A stretch of DNA of 64,000 nucleotides from Cantharellus purpuraceus (lineage: Eukaryota > Basidiomycota > Agaricomycetes > Cantharellales > Hydnaceae): assembly GCA_025174535.1 (NCBI GenBank), contig JALBUN010000045.1, forward strand, positions 124,001 to 188,000, written 5' to 3'. This document shows positions 1-11,495 of this stretch, piece by piece (positions within the stretch are counted from its first letter, which is position 1; each line of letters opens with the position of its first letter). The notes below the pieces were generated by a model, which did no database searches, was not told the origin of the DNA, and saw nothing but the letters and a program-made list of their open reading frames with translations. The translations under genes and the position numbers were made by a program.

Positions 1-25
1 AAGCGGCCTGCCAAATTGACTGCAA

Positions 26-554
26 TGTTACGCACTAGGTCCGATTGGGGGTCGGAGATTGGGTCGGAGGTCAGGTCAGAGGTTGGGTTGGAGTTGGAGT
101 GCGTTGTGGGGGTCGGAATGGACTTGGCTTCAGCTTATATGCTGCGCCCTCACTAATACCAGTGTCTGAGATTTCGGAGACGGGGTACGACTTTAGAGAG
201 TTAGGATCAGACTTAGGAACTAGGTGTGATTCGATATTCGAACTGGGGAATGAAGTCCCCAGTTGGGCAACTTAAATACATATTTGAAATCTAATAATAA
301 TTACTCTGGTGATGGGTCTCCGAGGCTGATGGCCTTGCGTGAGCTTGTCCAAGTCCGACGGGGACGGATGTCCGGGTTCCTATGGTGATGCTGATGCATC
401 AATTGGAACCAGAGATGGATGGGCGGAATCGGTGGTGACAATCGGACAGGTAAATGGAGACGTAGCGGTTTCCAAATGGAGTATAGATTTCATGTGCACG
501 GGGATCTGAGTGGATCGGATGGGGATCTGGACGTTAATGAATATAGTCATAACA
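26..554 (-). repeat. LTR-A (Ty3/gypsy LTR), 3' LTR of a gypsy copy on the minus strand
   Basis: Read on the minus strand it starts TGTTATGAC and ends GTAACA, the TG...CA ends of an LTR. The same ~500-600 bp unit recurs at 14421, 15687, 16502, 24088, 29024 and 61459. It contains a hairpin (ACTGGGGA, 6-nt loop, TCCCCAGT) and a TATTTAAG box. The purine-rich stretch just inside it (AAATGGAGAGAT on the minus strand) fits a polypurine tract, which makes this the 3' LTR. Confidence 0.85.
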
Positions 555-693
555 GTATCTCTCCATTTAAGGCTGAGCCCCTGAGGCCTCATGTCCGTGG
601 ATTGAATAGGTGACGATTGGGCACAGTCAGAGTTATGCTGGGGGTCTGGAGATGTATAAAAGGAGGGGCATGATTGAGGTCTTATTTTCAACG

Positions 694-2378
694 ATGTCAA
701 ACCCTTTGGCAAGCATGAGCATGGCTGAGCTTGAGCAGTTGCTCTTGGCCCAACGGAAGGAAGAGGAGGAGGAGCAGAAACGGAAAGAGGAGGAGGAAGT
801 GGAATGGAAATGGAAAGAGGAGGAGGAAGCAGAACGGAGATGGAAGGAGGAGGAGGAGGAGGCGGAGTGGAGACGGAGGAGGAGGAGGCGGAATGGAGAC
901 GGAAGGAGGAGGAAGAGCAGAGGCAGAAAGAGGCGGCAAAGATGGAACGGAGAAGGAAAGAGGAGGAAGTGAAGGCCGAGAGGGCCCGCATGGTAAAGGA
1001 ACTTGCGGCAGCGATGGAGGCTGCGAGACTGAAGGAAGTGGAGGAGCAGGTGCACAAGTTGGAAGCTGCCATGGAGGTAGAGGAAGAGGTAACCGGGGCA
1101 GGGGCAACCAGTCCAGGAAGTCCGAGTGTGCCAATACAGACAGGGACCCCCGAGGTTGCCATCATCTCTGTTACATGGACAGAGATGACTCGTTCGAAGA
1201 CTGTCACTGTGGAGGACTCACCGTTATGTCCGTGGGCATGGCCATTATTTGAGTTGGGTGCAGCTGAGGAAGATGATGCGGTGGAGATGGAGAGGGCGGA
1301 GGTGGAGGCGGATCCTGATGCCAATATGGAGCTCGACGCAAATGCAGAGCCCGAGGCGGGTGTGGATGTTGGGACGGACGCAGAGCCGGATCTGACATCA
1401 AATTCTTACAAGGAGATGGCTTGGGTAGCTGCAGTTGAGGCTCGCAAAAGAGTGGAGCTCTATGCCGCAACCACTAAGAAGAATCTCGACGTCGTGGTCT
1501 TTTCATTGAAGGCATACCCGAGTGCTGATACGGAGAAGCAAGAGGCGGACCGGAGGGTCATATGGTGCAAGGTGGAGAGTCATGTGTTGGCGACCCGTAA
1601 GAAGGAGCTGCGTGTCACGAGGTCGGTGATCCAGCTTCGCAAGCACGAGATGGAGAAGGCAGCAGCAGAACAGCAGGACAAGGTGGAGGAGAGGGAATGC
1701 TTGGAGGCCGCAGTGAGAAGGGGCGGACCACCCAAGGCTCTGGCTCCAACGGAGCCATTTGGCGGACCCGGCGTAACTTGTGACTTATGTTGTGATGCGG
1801 GTGTGGAGTGCGTGTGGCCTACCAGCCCAACTCGCTGACTTCGGTCCTGCAATCGTTGTTGGGGTCGGAAAGGAGGGTGTAGGATCGATGGGAAGTTCAA
1901 TCCCCAGAGTCGGAGCATCAAGCCCCGACTAGTGGTACAAGGAGGGGCAGAGAAAGAATCGGAAGGTCGTCCGACCAAAAAGCAGTGGACGGAGATGGGT
2001 GCTGTGGCAGCCGGGGGTAGCGGTGTCGGATCGGAAGGGGCGACGACCGGTGCAGGTACGGGGCGCGTCTCGGCGCCCAATAGTACTGTGGGCCAGCTTA
2101 TCCGGCTGGTTAACCTGCAGTTGGAGCACCTTCGGCGGATGGAGGGGTTGCTAGTGGACTTGGTGAAAACGATGAAATGGAAGGAGGTTCTGGAGGGTCA
2201 GTGGATGGCCGAGTTACGTCGGTTGCAGAAGTTCATGGCCCCTTTGGATGAGGATTCGGACATGGGAGATGAGAAGGATTGGGTGTCGGATGTAGAGAGT
2301 GATGAGGAGTCGGAGATGGCGTTGGAGACAGAGCCTGAGGTAGATAAGGGAAAGGGGAAAAGAAAACACAATGTATAA
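694..2378 (+). pseudogene. ORFX copy 1: antisense gene of the gypsy family (coiled coil plus Cys6 cluster), broken
   Basis: This gene runs opposite to the gypsy gag-pol and lies between the chromodomain end and the 3' LTR. A TATA box (TATAAAAG at 655) sits about 39 nt before the ATG at 694, so it may have its own promoter. The N-terminus begins MSNPLASMSMAELEQLLL, followed by a purine-rich repeat tract coding Glu/Lys/Arg-rich coiled coil. Then come a helical segment, an acidic segment, and a Cys motif C-X2-C-X6-C-X12-C-X2-C-X6-C near 1783-1890. The tail is acidic and ends in a Lys-rich stretch. It is broken by a frameshift in the purine repeats (about 830-900) and by a TGA at 1836 that looks like a CGA to TGA change. 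The better copy is at 44802-46181. Function unknown; DNA binding is inference from the Cys spacing. Confidence 0.7.
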
Positions 2379-2494
2379 AAGTAAAAATGAGAATGATTAT
2401 AAATTACGGAGAGCTTTTGGGCAGGCATGTAATTTCCCTTGACTTGTAATAAAATGATGATGCGAAATAATAGAATTAGCATTAGTAATCAAAC

Positions 2495-3047
2495 TTAAAG
2501 ATTCATAAGGGGGCCAGGTTTATCTGGATAAGCGGAGTGAAAGTCAGAGATGGATTCGGATGCATGATCGAGTTCGGACGTGGAGATCCATGAGGATTCT
2601 TCATCGGTGCCTTCGTATCCAGTCCATTTGACTAAGTACTGGAGCTTGCACTTGTATTGACGGTCGATCTTTGAGTCCAGGATCTCAGAGATCTCATATT
2701 CATTGTCTCCTTCGATGATGATCGGGGGAGGTGGAGGTTGCGTGCAACCGGAGATCTCATTCATGGTAGCGGGTTCAAGCATTGATATATGGAAGACTGG
2801 ATGAACTGCTTGGAAGTGGTCCGGAAGGCAGAGGGTGAAGGACCTGCTGCCCGCACGAGCAATGACCTCATAAGGACCTAAGTATTTCTCAGAGAGTATT
2901 TTCGATGGATGGGTGGTCCGGAAGTGTTTGGCCTTAATGAATACTTTGTCTCTGATTTGCAGGTCCGGAGCCGGAATGCGGTGTCGGTCTGCAGAGACTT
3001 GATATTGTTTCTGGGCATCGGAGATGGTCTCTCAGAGATGTTGGTGT
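2495..3047 (-). pseudogene. C-terminal end of gypsy pol (integrase tail and chromodomain)
   Basis: The minus strand codes the end of a chromovirus polyprotein. A basic integrase C-terminal segment (KVFIKA, SEKYLGPYEV, HPVFHISML) is followed by a chromodomain with the diagnostic YLVKWTGY core and SSWI in place of TWEP. The stop at 2495 lies 117 bp from the convergent stop of ORFX. Upstream the reading frame is cut at about 3047, where the sequence jumps into an LTR-A fragment, so most of pol, including the catalytic integrase core, is missing. An in-frame TGA at 3032-3034 lies at a position where other copies also carry TGA. Chromodomains of this class steer integration to marked heterochromatin (established for chromoviruses). 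This copy is dead. Confidence 0.85.
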
Positions 3048-3048
3048 C

Positions 3049-3357
3049 ATAAGGCCGTCAGCCTCAGAGACCCATCACCGGAGTAATTATTATTAGATTT
3101 CAAATATGTATTTAAGCTGTCTGACTGGGGACTTCATCCCCAGTTCAAATATCGAATCACACCTAGTTTCTAAGTCCGATCCTAACTATCTAAGTCGTAC
3201 TCCATCTCTGAAATCTTGGACACCGGTATTAGTGAGGGTGCAGCACATAATGAAGCAAAGTCCGTTCCGACCTCCACAACGTACCCTGACTCCCTCCCTG
3301 ACTCCGACCCAACCTCCGACCCGGTCTCCGACCCCCAATTGGACCTAGTGTGTAACA
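3049..3357 (+). repeat. LTR-A fragment (5'-truncated)
   Basis: It matches the last ~310 bp of LTR-A, ends GTGTAACA, and lies in the orientation opposite to the LTR at 26-554, so the two cannot be the LTR pair of one intact element. Its right edge enters a copia RNase H fragment. Confidence 0.8.
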
Positions 3358-3681
3358 ACAGTGGACAGTGGCTTTGTCAACTACTGAGGCTGAAGAAGGG
3401 ATGAAGCTTTGGGCCTAGAACAGGTGAGCCCCACATTCATTCAATCTGATAACCTCAGAGCTATCACCCTATCCCACAACACTACCTACCACACTCACAT
3501 GAGACATATAAATGTTGCCTATCATTCATCCATGAGAAAGTGGCTTCAAATGAAGCAACACTTACCTACATCCTGTCAAAGAAAAATCAAGCAGACATCA
3601 TGACAAAGGGATTAGATGTGCAACAACATAGGTATTTGGCAAGCAAACTTGGGATTGAGGAATCCTCGCATTGAGGGGGAG
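3358..3681 (+). pseudogene. Ty1/copia RNase H fragment
   Basis: Shifted frames give recognisable copia RNase H pieces: TVALSTTEAE, then DNLRAITLSHNT, RHINVAYH, and a final piece resembling PADIMTKGL...RYLASKLGI. The fragment runs into a G-rich polypurine tract (TTGAGGGGGAG, 3672-3682) and then an LTR start. It is the 3' end of a copia element whose left part was removed when the LTR-A fragment was joined to it. Several stops and frameshifts make it non-coding. Confidence 0.7.
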
Positions 3682-3915
3682 TGTTGTCAATCATCATCTA
3701 AATCAAGGGATAGATTGATGCATATCTAATGACAAGGGTGAGTCTCCATAACATCAAGGGATCTGGCAATACAAGGATCTTTGAGGTATCATATGGCATA
3801 GTATTAAATATAGATTTGGGATTATATATAAACTTTCTATCCTATTCCTTCAACAATATGTATCACCCACTCTGTTGACACTATCAATGCCATCTCTACC
3901 CAGAACAATCCCCAA
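3682..3915 (+). repeat. Copia 3' LTR (right boundary uncertain)
   Basis: It starts TGTTGTCAATCATC directly after the copia polypurine tract. A TATA-like run (TTATATATAAAC) lies near 3823. The right boundary is a guess from the loss of AT-rich LTR character near 3915. The region 3916-4259 that follows holds only a short acidic ORF (3948-4154, 68 codons) that I do not recognise. It may be a gag remnant. Confidence 0.5.
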
Positions 3916-4259
3916 GCTGGTTATCAGGAAAACCAAAACAGGCTAAGGTGGAAGTTGCAGACCTGCCAAACCACAGCTCAAGTGATGACCCAGCACCAGC
4001 AGTGGAGCAGGATGACCCATTGATGAGCTTTACACCTGGGAGTGGCCCAATCCCATATTTAGTTGAAGGCATGCCCAGTCAACAAGACATGGCCAATGGA
4101 CAAACAGGCAAGTGTAAAGCACCAGAAGTCAAGGAGAACATAGAGATAGATTAGAAGTGACACCTGCATCCTCAGAAGTGATTTCTCTTGTTATTTTTTC
4201 ATTATTGGAGGACCAGATTACATATAAAGCCTACAGAACATAAATACATTTGTTGTGTT

Positions 4260-4930
4260 ACCTCGGAATGAGAGGGATGTTGATTATGGGAGAAAGGGGT
4301 TAGGAGAGAGGGGTGACAGGAGCACATAGGAGGCTCAGGAGATTGAGGGGGAGGTAGGAAAGCGAGGGGAAATGGTTAGGATGGAAGAGGAGAAGCCCCT
4401 GTAAGCTCCACACCCATCATATTATTCTCCTATATTTCTTTTATATTTTATTTCGTCATTTTTCCCTATTGGCTCCACCCCCATTTTGTTTTTATCACAA
4501 GTTTCTTTCCCATGTTTCAAATGATTCAGGACTTTTATCACATGTTCTTAGGACACATATCTTGTATAAAATATGCTTAGCTAGATATGAAATGGACCAG
4601 AGAATTTCCTCTCACTTGTTTTTGTTGACTGTGTCTGAACTATTTGTTTCTGGAATAACTCCAGAATGAACTCGAATTTCGTCAAACCTTTGCATACTCT
4701 TCTAGAGTATTGCAACATCTATTTGAATCCCAGTTTGCGAAGCCTAAGCTCCACTGGTTGATTTTCTAACAAGGACTACACCAAACCTCATCAAACTTCA
4801 TACAAGGATACTCCCAAGATATATCTTCAATTCAACTATGCATACACCCAGTTCCCATCACTACCTCTGTCACTATTTGAAATCTACACCCCACACCCCC
4901 CCAGCAAGGCAAAATTTTCAACAAGGGAGC
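4260..4930. repeat. Repeat C, copy 1
   Basis: This stretch is closely similar to 49790-50515: a purine-rich start (GGAGCACATAGGAGGCTCAGG), a T-rich middle, then GGAATAACTCCAGAA and the cytosine-rich tail. Diverged relatives are at 10800-11110, 49430-49620 and 50516-50880. I see no coding capacity and no clear termini, so its class is undetermined. Confidence 0.6.
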
Positions 4931-5970
4931 CACTGCTTGAAACCTCCCAACAGTGCGCCATGTGAAACTATGCTTGGACTTCCACTTATACACATCACAC
5001 ATAGACATACTAAGTGCAAGATGTAATTCATGGGGATTAATGTCCCAGTTGTATGATGGGACCCACGTGAATGTCCCCCGACGCTGATGTGGGGGAAGAA
5101 GGTGGCTAAAGTATGAATAATGTATAATAAAACAAGTGATTCACTCAGGCGACAAGTTTACCCAAATCTCCGCACCTGTAGCTTCTAAATGCACCTCGGT
5201 TGACGGAATTTGGAGCAGTATGAGAGTAGCTAAATGTTGGGAGGGGTGCGATGCCGTGGGACAGACGCGGCATGTTGGGAACCGAAATGCAATGCGGGGG
5301 GACATTATTCATTTTTGCATTGTTAACACCCCCTGGTCAAAGAAGGCACGTGACGCCGTACCTGTGGCTGGATGCAACCATGACACATTCGGAGGCATCT
5401 GTGATCGTCCATGATCCGCTTGCGTGATGGACACTGACATTCACCATGTCATCAGGACTGCGATGCCCTTGCTTATCAACAATGATGCCCTCCATCTTGC
5501 AGTCATGTTGCCCTAGGCACCAGCATGTAATCTCTTCGAGGTCTGCCTGCTGCTTCCTCAGGAGAATTCACGCTCATGTGAGTCAGACGTATGAAAGTGA
5601 GTGGGCTGGCATCATGACTATCCTCACAAATTTTTAATTGAAGATAGTGGTCGGTCGTCGGGTATCATATGAAGCGTATCGATGGCCACGCACAGAGAGA
5701 CACACACATAGGTTTTATTCCGCAATTATACACTCTGAAATCTCGCCTGACACCGAGGATCGATGCACAGGAGACTTGTGATTTGCTGTCCGACTGGCAC
5801 GGTACCAGTTGCATGCATTCTTGTCCCTATGTTGCACTCCGGTATTGAAATTCAAGAGCTTCCATGGCGTCGTCGGTCCTGTTATATCTGAGGGGGCATA
5901 TTTACGAGCTACATCTATCCTGATGGGAGCACCGGTTCTATCCCGGCGGGTTCAGTCCACTGGGACCACC
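4931..5970. other. Intergenic region upstream of the P450 gene
   Basis: Only short chance ORFs are present here. GC content is higher than in the repeats on either side. A TATA-like TTATAAG at 5970-5976 precedes the P450 start by about 40 nt and is the best promoter candidate. I see no other gene. Confidence 0.4.
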
Positions 5971-6012
5971 TTATAAGCTGGTATGCTCGTGGTAGGGATA
6001 CGGCAGTTCACA

Positions 6013-8567
6013 ATGTTTTCCCTCTACCTTTCAGCAGCAGCACTATTAGTCGTCGTCGTTCTATTCCACATTTTTCTCCGTCACCTTCGAGCGCACTCCG
6101 TTAAGCATCTCCCGGGGCCACCGACAGGCCCATGGCTTGTTGGTTTGTCCTCCTATTGTTTTTTTTCTTGTTCAACACCGACTCATGACCCCCTATCAGG
6201 AAATATGCCAGCGTTGATTCGGCCAAAGGAGAGTGGCGATGCTGAATTCGCATGGACGAGAGAATATGGCACTGCGTTGTGCATCAAGGGAACATTTGGC
6301 GTGAGTACACCCTGTAATTGTATGCTATAGACCTCTTATTGACAGTCTGCTGTCGCTAACAGAGGAACATACTATTCACTTCAGACCCCAAGGTTGGATT
6401 TCTACACTCCTATTCTATCATCCACTGACAGCTCAATGCAGGCGCTGCAACATATTCTCAACACCTCTGCATACAATTTCCCTAAAACCTCTGAAGCCCG
6501 CGCATCTATAACAGCCACCACGGGAAGAGGCATCGTCTGGGCTGAAGGTCGTGTCCTTGCCCGCCGTGCTGAACAGCTCACCTATTCATTTTTCTGCAGG
6601 AATGCAACATGCACGCCAGAGAAAGATCATGAATCCCGCGTTTTCGTACGGTGCACTTCGGGGGTTCCTTCCCGTCTTTCATTATACTGCGCAAAAGGTA
6701 CGTTCCGCACTCGTCCACACTCGTTCACGCTTTGTAGACTCAACGCATATGTATGTGCATTTGGTAGACCGTAGCAAAGTTGACGGAGTACGTGAACCAA
6801 ACTGAACAGACATCTGCTGTCGTGGATATCACTTCCTGGCTCGCTCGCGCGACTCTTGATGCAATTGGTATCAGTGAGGAACACCTTATCATATACCCAA
6901 GAAACGGTGCTAACATGCATTTGCAGCTGCGTTTGATTATCAATTCAGAGCTATCGACGACGGCGGTAGCGGAAAACTCTCCAAAGCCTACAGTAACCTC
7001 TTGTCCGTCTTCCTCTACGTTAACTAGCATGGATGCACATATAATGAGTTCTCAGTGTCGATATATTCCTGGATCGCTCAGATTGGGTGATATTGTTCGA
7101 GTCACTCTGGGGTCTGGTTCCGGACTGGTTCTTCGCGCTGCTGAATCACATGCCAACACGGCGGTTACAGAGGATGCGGAAATATATGGACGCGTCAGAG
7201 GAAGTAGCACGAACGCTGTTGGATCGTCAGGTAGTATCGCAAGCGCAGGGAAAGGACGGATCGAAGGATGTTATGAGTATTTTGAGTAAGTTCCCTGAGT
7301 TCTCGGTATGTGCTGACAAAGTTGATTTGTTCCTTCTATCGACTAGTTAGAGCAAACCTTTCTGAGAATCCAAAGTTGAAGCTTCGGGACGACGAAATTT
7401 TGCCTCAGCTCACGTAAATATCCAGCTCAGTCACATGGGCAGAGAGAATTTGTTTGACTAACAAGGTTCTCCTCGCTCAGAACACTTTTCCTCGCGGGGC
7501 ATGAGACGACCTCTTCGACGCTCTCATGGGCTTTATACGAGCTGTCTCGGCATCCTGACTTTCAAACAAAGGTTCGCGAGGAAATCAAGGCAACGCGTGC
7601 GCAAGCAGCGCAAAGGGGGGATAGTGAGCTGACTGTGGCTGATTTGGACGGTATGAAGACTCTCCTTGCGCTTATGAAGGTGAATACATGTCCTATCTTT
7701 TAATGTCCCTTTAAGTGACGTGCCTCTGTCCTGGTTGTTTCTATCCGTTAGGAAACACTCCGCTTTCACCCTATTGTTGGTGCGCTTATGCGGGTGGCGG
7801 GCCGTGACGACGTTATCCCGCTCGCGACATCTCAGAAGATGAAGACGGGGGAGACAATCACAAGTATTCCCGTGAGCAAGGGACAACATATTCACATCTC
7901 CATCTCTGCCTACAACAGGTGAGGCCACGCTCCACTTTGGCTGATGATACTCAAATACGGATATGTGCAATGTGTAGGCTCAAGTCGGTGTGGGGAGAAG
8001 ATGCGGATCAGTGGAGACCTGAGAGATTCCTTGAAGGGGTCGAGGGTATGCAGAAGACTAACTTGGGGGTCATTGCGAATGTGTACGAGAGTTGTTGTGT
8101 AGGTATGTTGATGCTAACCTGGACATGGTTTTCAGTGCATCGTTCAGCAGTGGCCTGCGTAGTTGCATTGGGTGTGTGCACATCACTGCCTGGCGCTAAA
8201 TACATTCAATGCTAAAGCCGCTAATTTCACTTTAGGTGGCGATTTGCGTGTGTCACGAGTCTATAACCACTCGGCTCCTGCGCAGACTGATGCTTTCTTT
8301 TTTTGAACGGCTACAGGATGATCGAAATGCAAGCCATCCTCATCGAATTACTCGAGAGCCTCGAGTTCTCTCCTCCTCCTGGAAACATCGAGATCCTCCG
8401 TGGCGCTGCGGGTATTATGTCGCCAGTGTGAGTCTTGTATTCTTGACAAATGCATCGGTTTTTTTTTTCGCCCCCATTTTGAACTTTGGTATTCGTTTGT
8501 TAGGGTCAAGAATTCAAAGTCAAGTCACACGGGCTTGCCGATTACGATCACGCCGATTTCTAACTGA
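6013..8567 (+). CDS. Cytochrome P450 monooxygenase, 16 exons, intact
   Basis: A heme-thiolate monooxygenase, expected in the ER membrane. My exon model is 6013-6142, 6200-6300, 6363-6392, 6442-6547, 6600-6697, 6768-6867, 6927-7002, 7056-7285, 7347-7413, 7481-7679, 7752-7918, 7978-8082, 8136-8171, 8236-8247, 8317-8427 and 8504-8567, giving 543 aa with no stop. Visible landmarks are an N-terminal membrane helix and proline hinge (LPGPPTGPW); WAEG before QRKIMNPAF (helix C); AGHETT at 318-323 (oxygen activation); ETLR at 380-383 (K-helix ExxR); WRPERF at 447-452; and [10 protein letters not shown] at 473-482 with heme ligand Cys480. The start at 6013 is preferred over the in-frame ATG at 5983 because it directly begins the anchor. 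The donor at 7003 (GTCCGT) is the least certain. Family assignment within fungal CYPs and substrate are unknown. Confidence 0.9.
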
Positions 8568-8993
8568 CCTCGGATGCCCTCTATATCAGCTATGTTTTCT
8601 TCTTTAAATGTATTACAGTGTATGTGTTGGTCTGCTGAGCGGTCCTGATGACTGGGGCAAAGAGAGTATCAACCAGTTATTGTCTCGTTTTGATGTCCAG
8701 TATGACTAGCTCTTGAAGTCGAGCTTCATTTGAGTACCTTGGATGGAAAACGTGAAATGCTCTTCCCACGTAAGGCAATACGGACCCCGTTGAAGTTTTG
8801 GGGTATGCAGTAGGGGAAAAACCACGTCCTTGTATTACTGAGCAGAAAGGAAACTAAACTAGCGAGGTTGTATCGGTCCCATCGGTCCTTATCCTCAACA
8901 GACCCAGGCTCCATGCGACCCTTCATGCATCTAACAAACTCGTGATGAGCCTCATTGAAGGCGCTTTGAAGCTGGAAGCTATGGCTGGTTTGA
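8568..8993. other. Intergenic region between P450 and copia fragment
   Basis: No open frame with recognisable content. The 3' UTR and terminator of the P450 gene must lie here, but I see no distinct signal. Confidence 0.3.
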
Positions 8994-10395
8994 ATGTCTT
9001 GTGTGCATGTGGATGAACGTCACAGCTATAATAGAAGGGACAAATCTTGTCATAGGCCGCCTAGATCTAATGGAAAAGATCAGTATGATGCGGTCTGGAA
9101 GTGCGATTCACATCTATTCGATTCATTCTCGCGCTTGCAGCTCAAAACGATCTCGAATTACGCCAAGTGGATGTTAAGGGGGCGTATTTGAATGGTATAC
9201 TCGAGGAAGACGTATATATGCGTCAACCTGAAGGCTTCGTCATCAAAGGGAATGAAAACTCTGTTTGCAAGCTCAATAAAGGTGTCTATGGCCTCAAACA
9301 GTCCGGACATGTGTGGCATCAAACGCTCAAATCCAAACTGGAGAAGCTCGGATTTAGATCTGGACTAGCTGATGAAACAGTCTTTTTCCGATCAGAGGGA
9401 CCAGGAAATATTGAGATTGCTGGCTGGTATGTAGATGATGGGTTGCTGGCAACGCGTACAAAAGAATCTATGGACAAACTCGTCGGGGAGATCAGTAATT
9501 CTTTTGAGATTCAAGATTTGTGTAGCCAACACGTCTATTGGGCATTAAAATCTACAGAGATCGAACCAATGGATCCATTCACATTTCCCAACCCGCCTTC
9601 ATTCATAACATTGCGAAACGCTTCAAAATTTCATCCAGAAAGTCTATCAATAATCCAATGGATACATCACATGATCTCAGGAAGTCTACGGATTCAAATA
9701 ATGAAATAAATGTCCCCTACGCCTTGCTCATTGGATCAATCAATTACTGTTCAGTATCGACTCGACCAGACATTGTGTATGCCACAAATCGATGTGCCCA
9801 ATTCACATCTCATCCCATGGTCGAGCATTGGGAGGCCGTCAAGAGAATTGTCAGATATCTGATGCATACATCGGATCATGACATACTCTATAAGAGGGGC
9901 GGCAAGGGTATGGAAGGATATACTCACAATCTAGCTGGATTCACAGACGCAGACTTCACTGGCAATGTAAACGATCAAAAGTCCACGACCGGCTGGATCT
10001 TCACATATAATGACACTCCACTCTCATGGGCTTTGAAGAAACAGACTTGTGTCACCAGGTCTTCTATGGAGTCGGAACTGATTGCAGGATCGTTCGCATC
10101 CACAGAAGGAATATGGTTGATTAAACTGGGAGCAGATTTCACGCTTCCATTCATTCCAATTCCAGTGTTTACTGATAATCAATTGTTCATTGCATATGTG
10201 AACAATGATATCAGTAACACTCGTACGAAACACATCGACACACACTATCACTACACTCGTGATCAGATTGCAAATGGAAACATTGTCCTTCATTATATTC
10301 CTACATGCGACAACCCTGCCCACATCCTTACGAAGCCATTATCTCTGCGCAAGCATCAGCATTTACTCAAGCTTCTTGGTATATGCTGCACTTGA
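8994..10395 (+). pseudogene. Ty1/copia pol fragment: reverse transcriptase and RNase H
   Basis: Two overlapping frames together give the C-terminal half of a copia polyprotein. The first (to about 9540) carries RT motifs: LRQVDVKGAYLNG, VCKLNKGVYGLKQ and the YVDD active site (GWYVDDGLLAT near 9425-9455). The second (9538-10395) carries the RT thumb and connection (SINYCSVSTRPDI), RNase H (GFTDADFTGN, SMESELIA, FTDNQ, KHIDTHYH) and the copia tail (PAHILTKPL). A frameshift near 9540 separates them. The 5' part, with gag, protease and integrase, is missing. A polypurine tract (TTGAGGGGGCG) follows the stop, and an LTR starts at 10401. Confidence 0.85.
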
Positions 10396-10400
10396 GGGGG

Positions 10401-10730
10401 CGTGTCAAGAATTTATTCAAATACTATTATGACGTATTGGAGTAAGAAGGGGGAGTTTTATGATAAGGAAAAGTTGTGAAAAGTTTGGGGATTTTTGGTT
10501 AAGGGATGAGGAGGAGGTGATTTTCGATTTTAATTTGTGAGCCATCCTTTCATTCTACAGGGATGGCTACTACTCAAAAAGGGAGGTATTATGATGATTT
10601 TCATTTGTCATAAACCTCAAATCAAACAGGTAAAAACTCCTTTCTCTATAAAAAGTTTTTCCCTATGACATCACATATTACAATTTCTAGTATCATTTAT
10701 TTCTTCATTAGTTTCAACATCATTTATGAC
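10401..10730 (+). repeat. Copia 3' LTR (right boundary uncertain)
   Basis: It begins TGTCAAGAATTT right after the polypurine tract of the preceding copia fragment. It includes a TATA-like TCTATAAAAAG near 10645. The end is put at TTTCAACA near 10725 by eye. Sequence 10731-11106 behind it is AT-rich and related to repeat C (GGAATAACTCC near 10860), without genes. Confidence 0.5.
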
Positions 10731-11106
10731 TTGTTTTCCATGTGATTATTAAAATGTATATTATGTGTATAGCTATGTACCATAATCACATCAGATTCAC
10801 CATTTTTAATCCCTTCCAAGCTGCAAACAAACAGCTTGTGTCAATTTTCTGTTGTTCCTGGAATAACTCCTAAACAACCTATTTGATTTGAAATCTTTTG
10901 CATATCCCATTAGGATATTGCATCATCTATTGCTATCTCAAATTACGAACAATTTGGATCATTACATCCATTTCTAAAGTCCCAGTTCTTAACTGAATCA
11001 CCTGAAATTTGGTGACTACATTCCATTCAAATACATCTAACATACAACTGTGCATACACCATCCTCTGCACCCCAATCATACTTCCATTCAATTTCTACT
11101 CAGCAT

Positions 11107-11495
11107 TCACCCCCTTTCCTCACACACATCACACCCCTCCATATCTTTTCCTAACACAGCGGAGGGTAGAGGTGTATACATTGTGTTACTGGCCATTTTT
11201 GTGTCTGTCCAGTATGGCATGCCACGTGTTTGGAATTCCTGCCTACTTTGTCTTGCATATTCCCTTTGGAGGTTGGAGAGTTCCAGCGTCCACCATCTCT
11301 TCATGTGTGTATGGGGTTGTGTGGTGGGCACCTGGTTATGGATCATGGCTTGAATTGCAGATGTGATGTTGTGTACATATTGGTCAAGATCCTGTGGGGT
11401 AGATGGTTTATAGTTAGTGTCTGTAAGTGGGGGATAAAGTGAGATGGAGTCTATGAGTTTTTCTTGGAATTTGGCCCAGTCTACATTGTGGAAGT
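11107..11495 (-). pseudogene. LINE ORF2 fragment downstream of the endonuclease
   Basis: The minus strand codes VDWAKFQEKL, a Pro/Asp-rich spacer, then KRWWTLELSNLQREYARQSR, the linker between endonuclease and reverse transcriptase of Tad1/Jockey-type LINEs. The reverse transcriptase itself is absent, so the element is cut at about 11107. It is separated from its endonuclease (12907-13692) by the solo LTR-D. Confidence 0.65.

Noticed and set aside
380..1324. 314-codon minus ORF rich in Ser/Pro across the ORFX repeat
   Set aside because: Shadow of the purine-rich repeat of ORFX. It runs through the LTR edge and lacks conservation at its ends in other copies.
5136..5637. ORFs of 92 and 63 codons upstream of the P450 gene
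   Set aside because: No motif, no splice partner and no similarity to the P450 N-terminus, which is complete from 6013.
7019..7081. Alternative P450 intron using the GTTAAC donor
   Set aside because: It leads into an in-frame TGA. The 7003-7055 intron keeps the frame and gives the expected [10 protein letters not shown]...LWGLVPDW segment.
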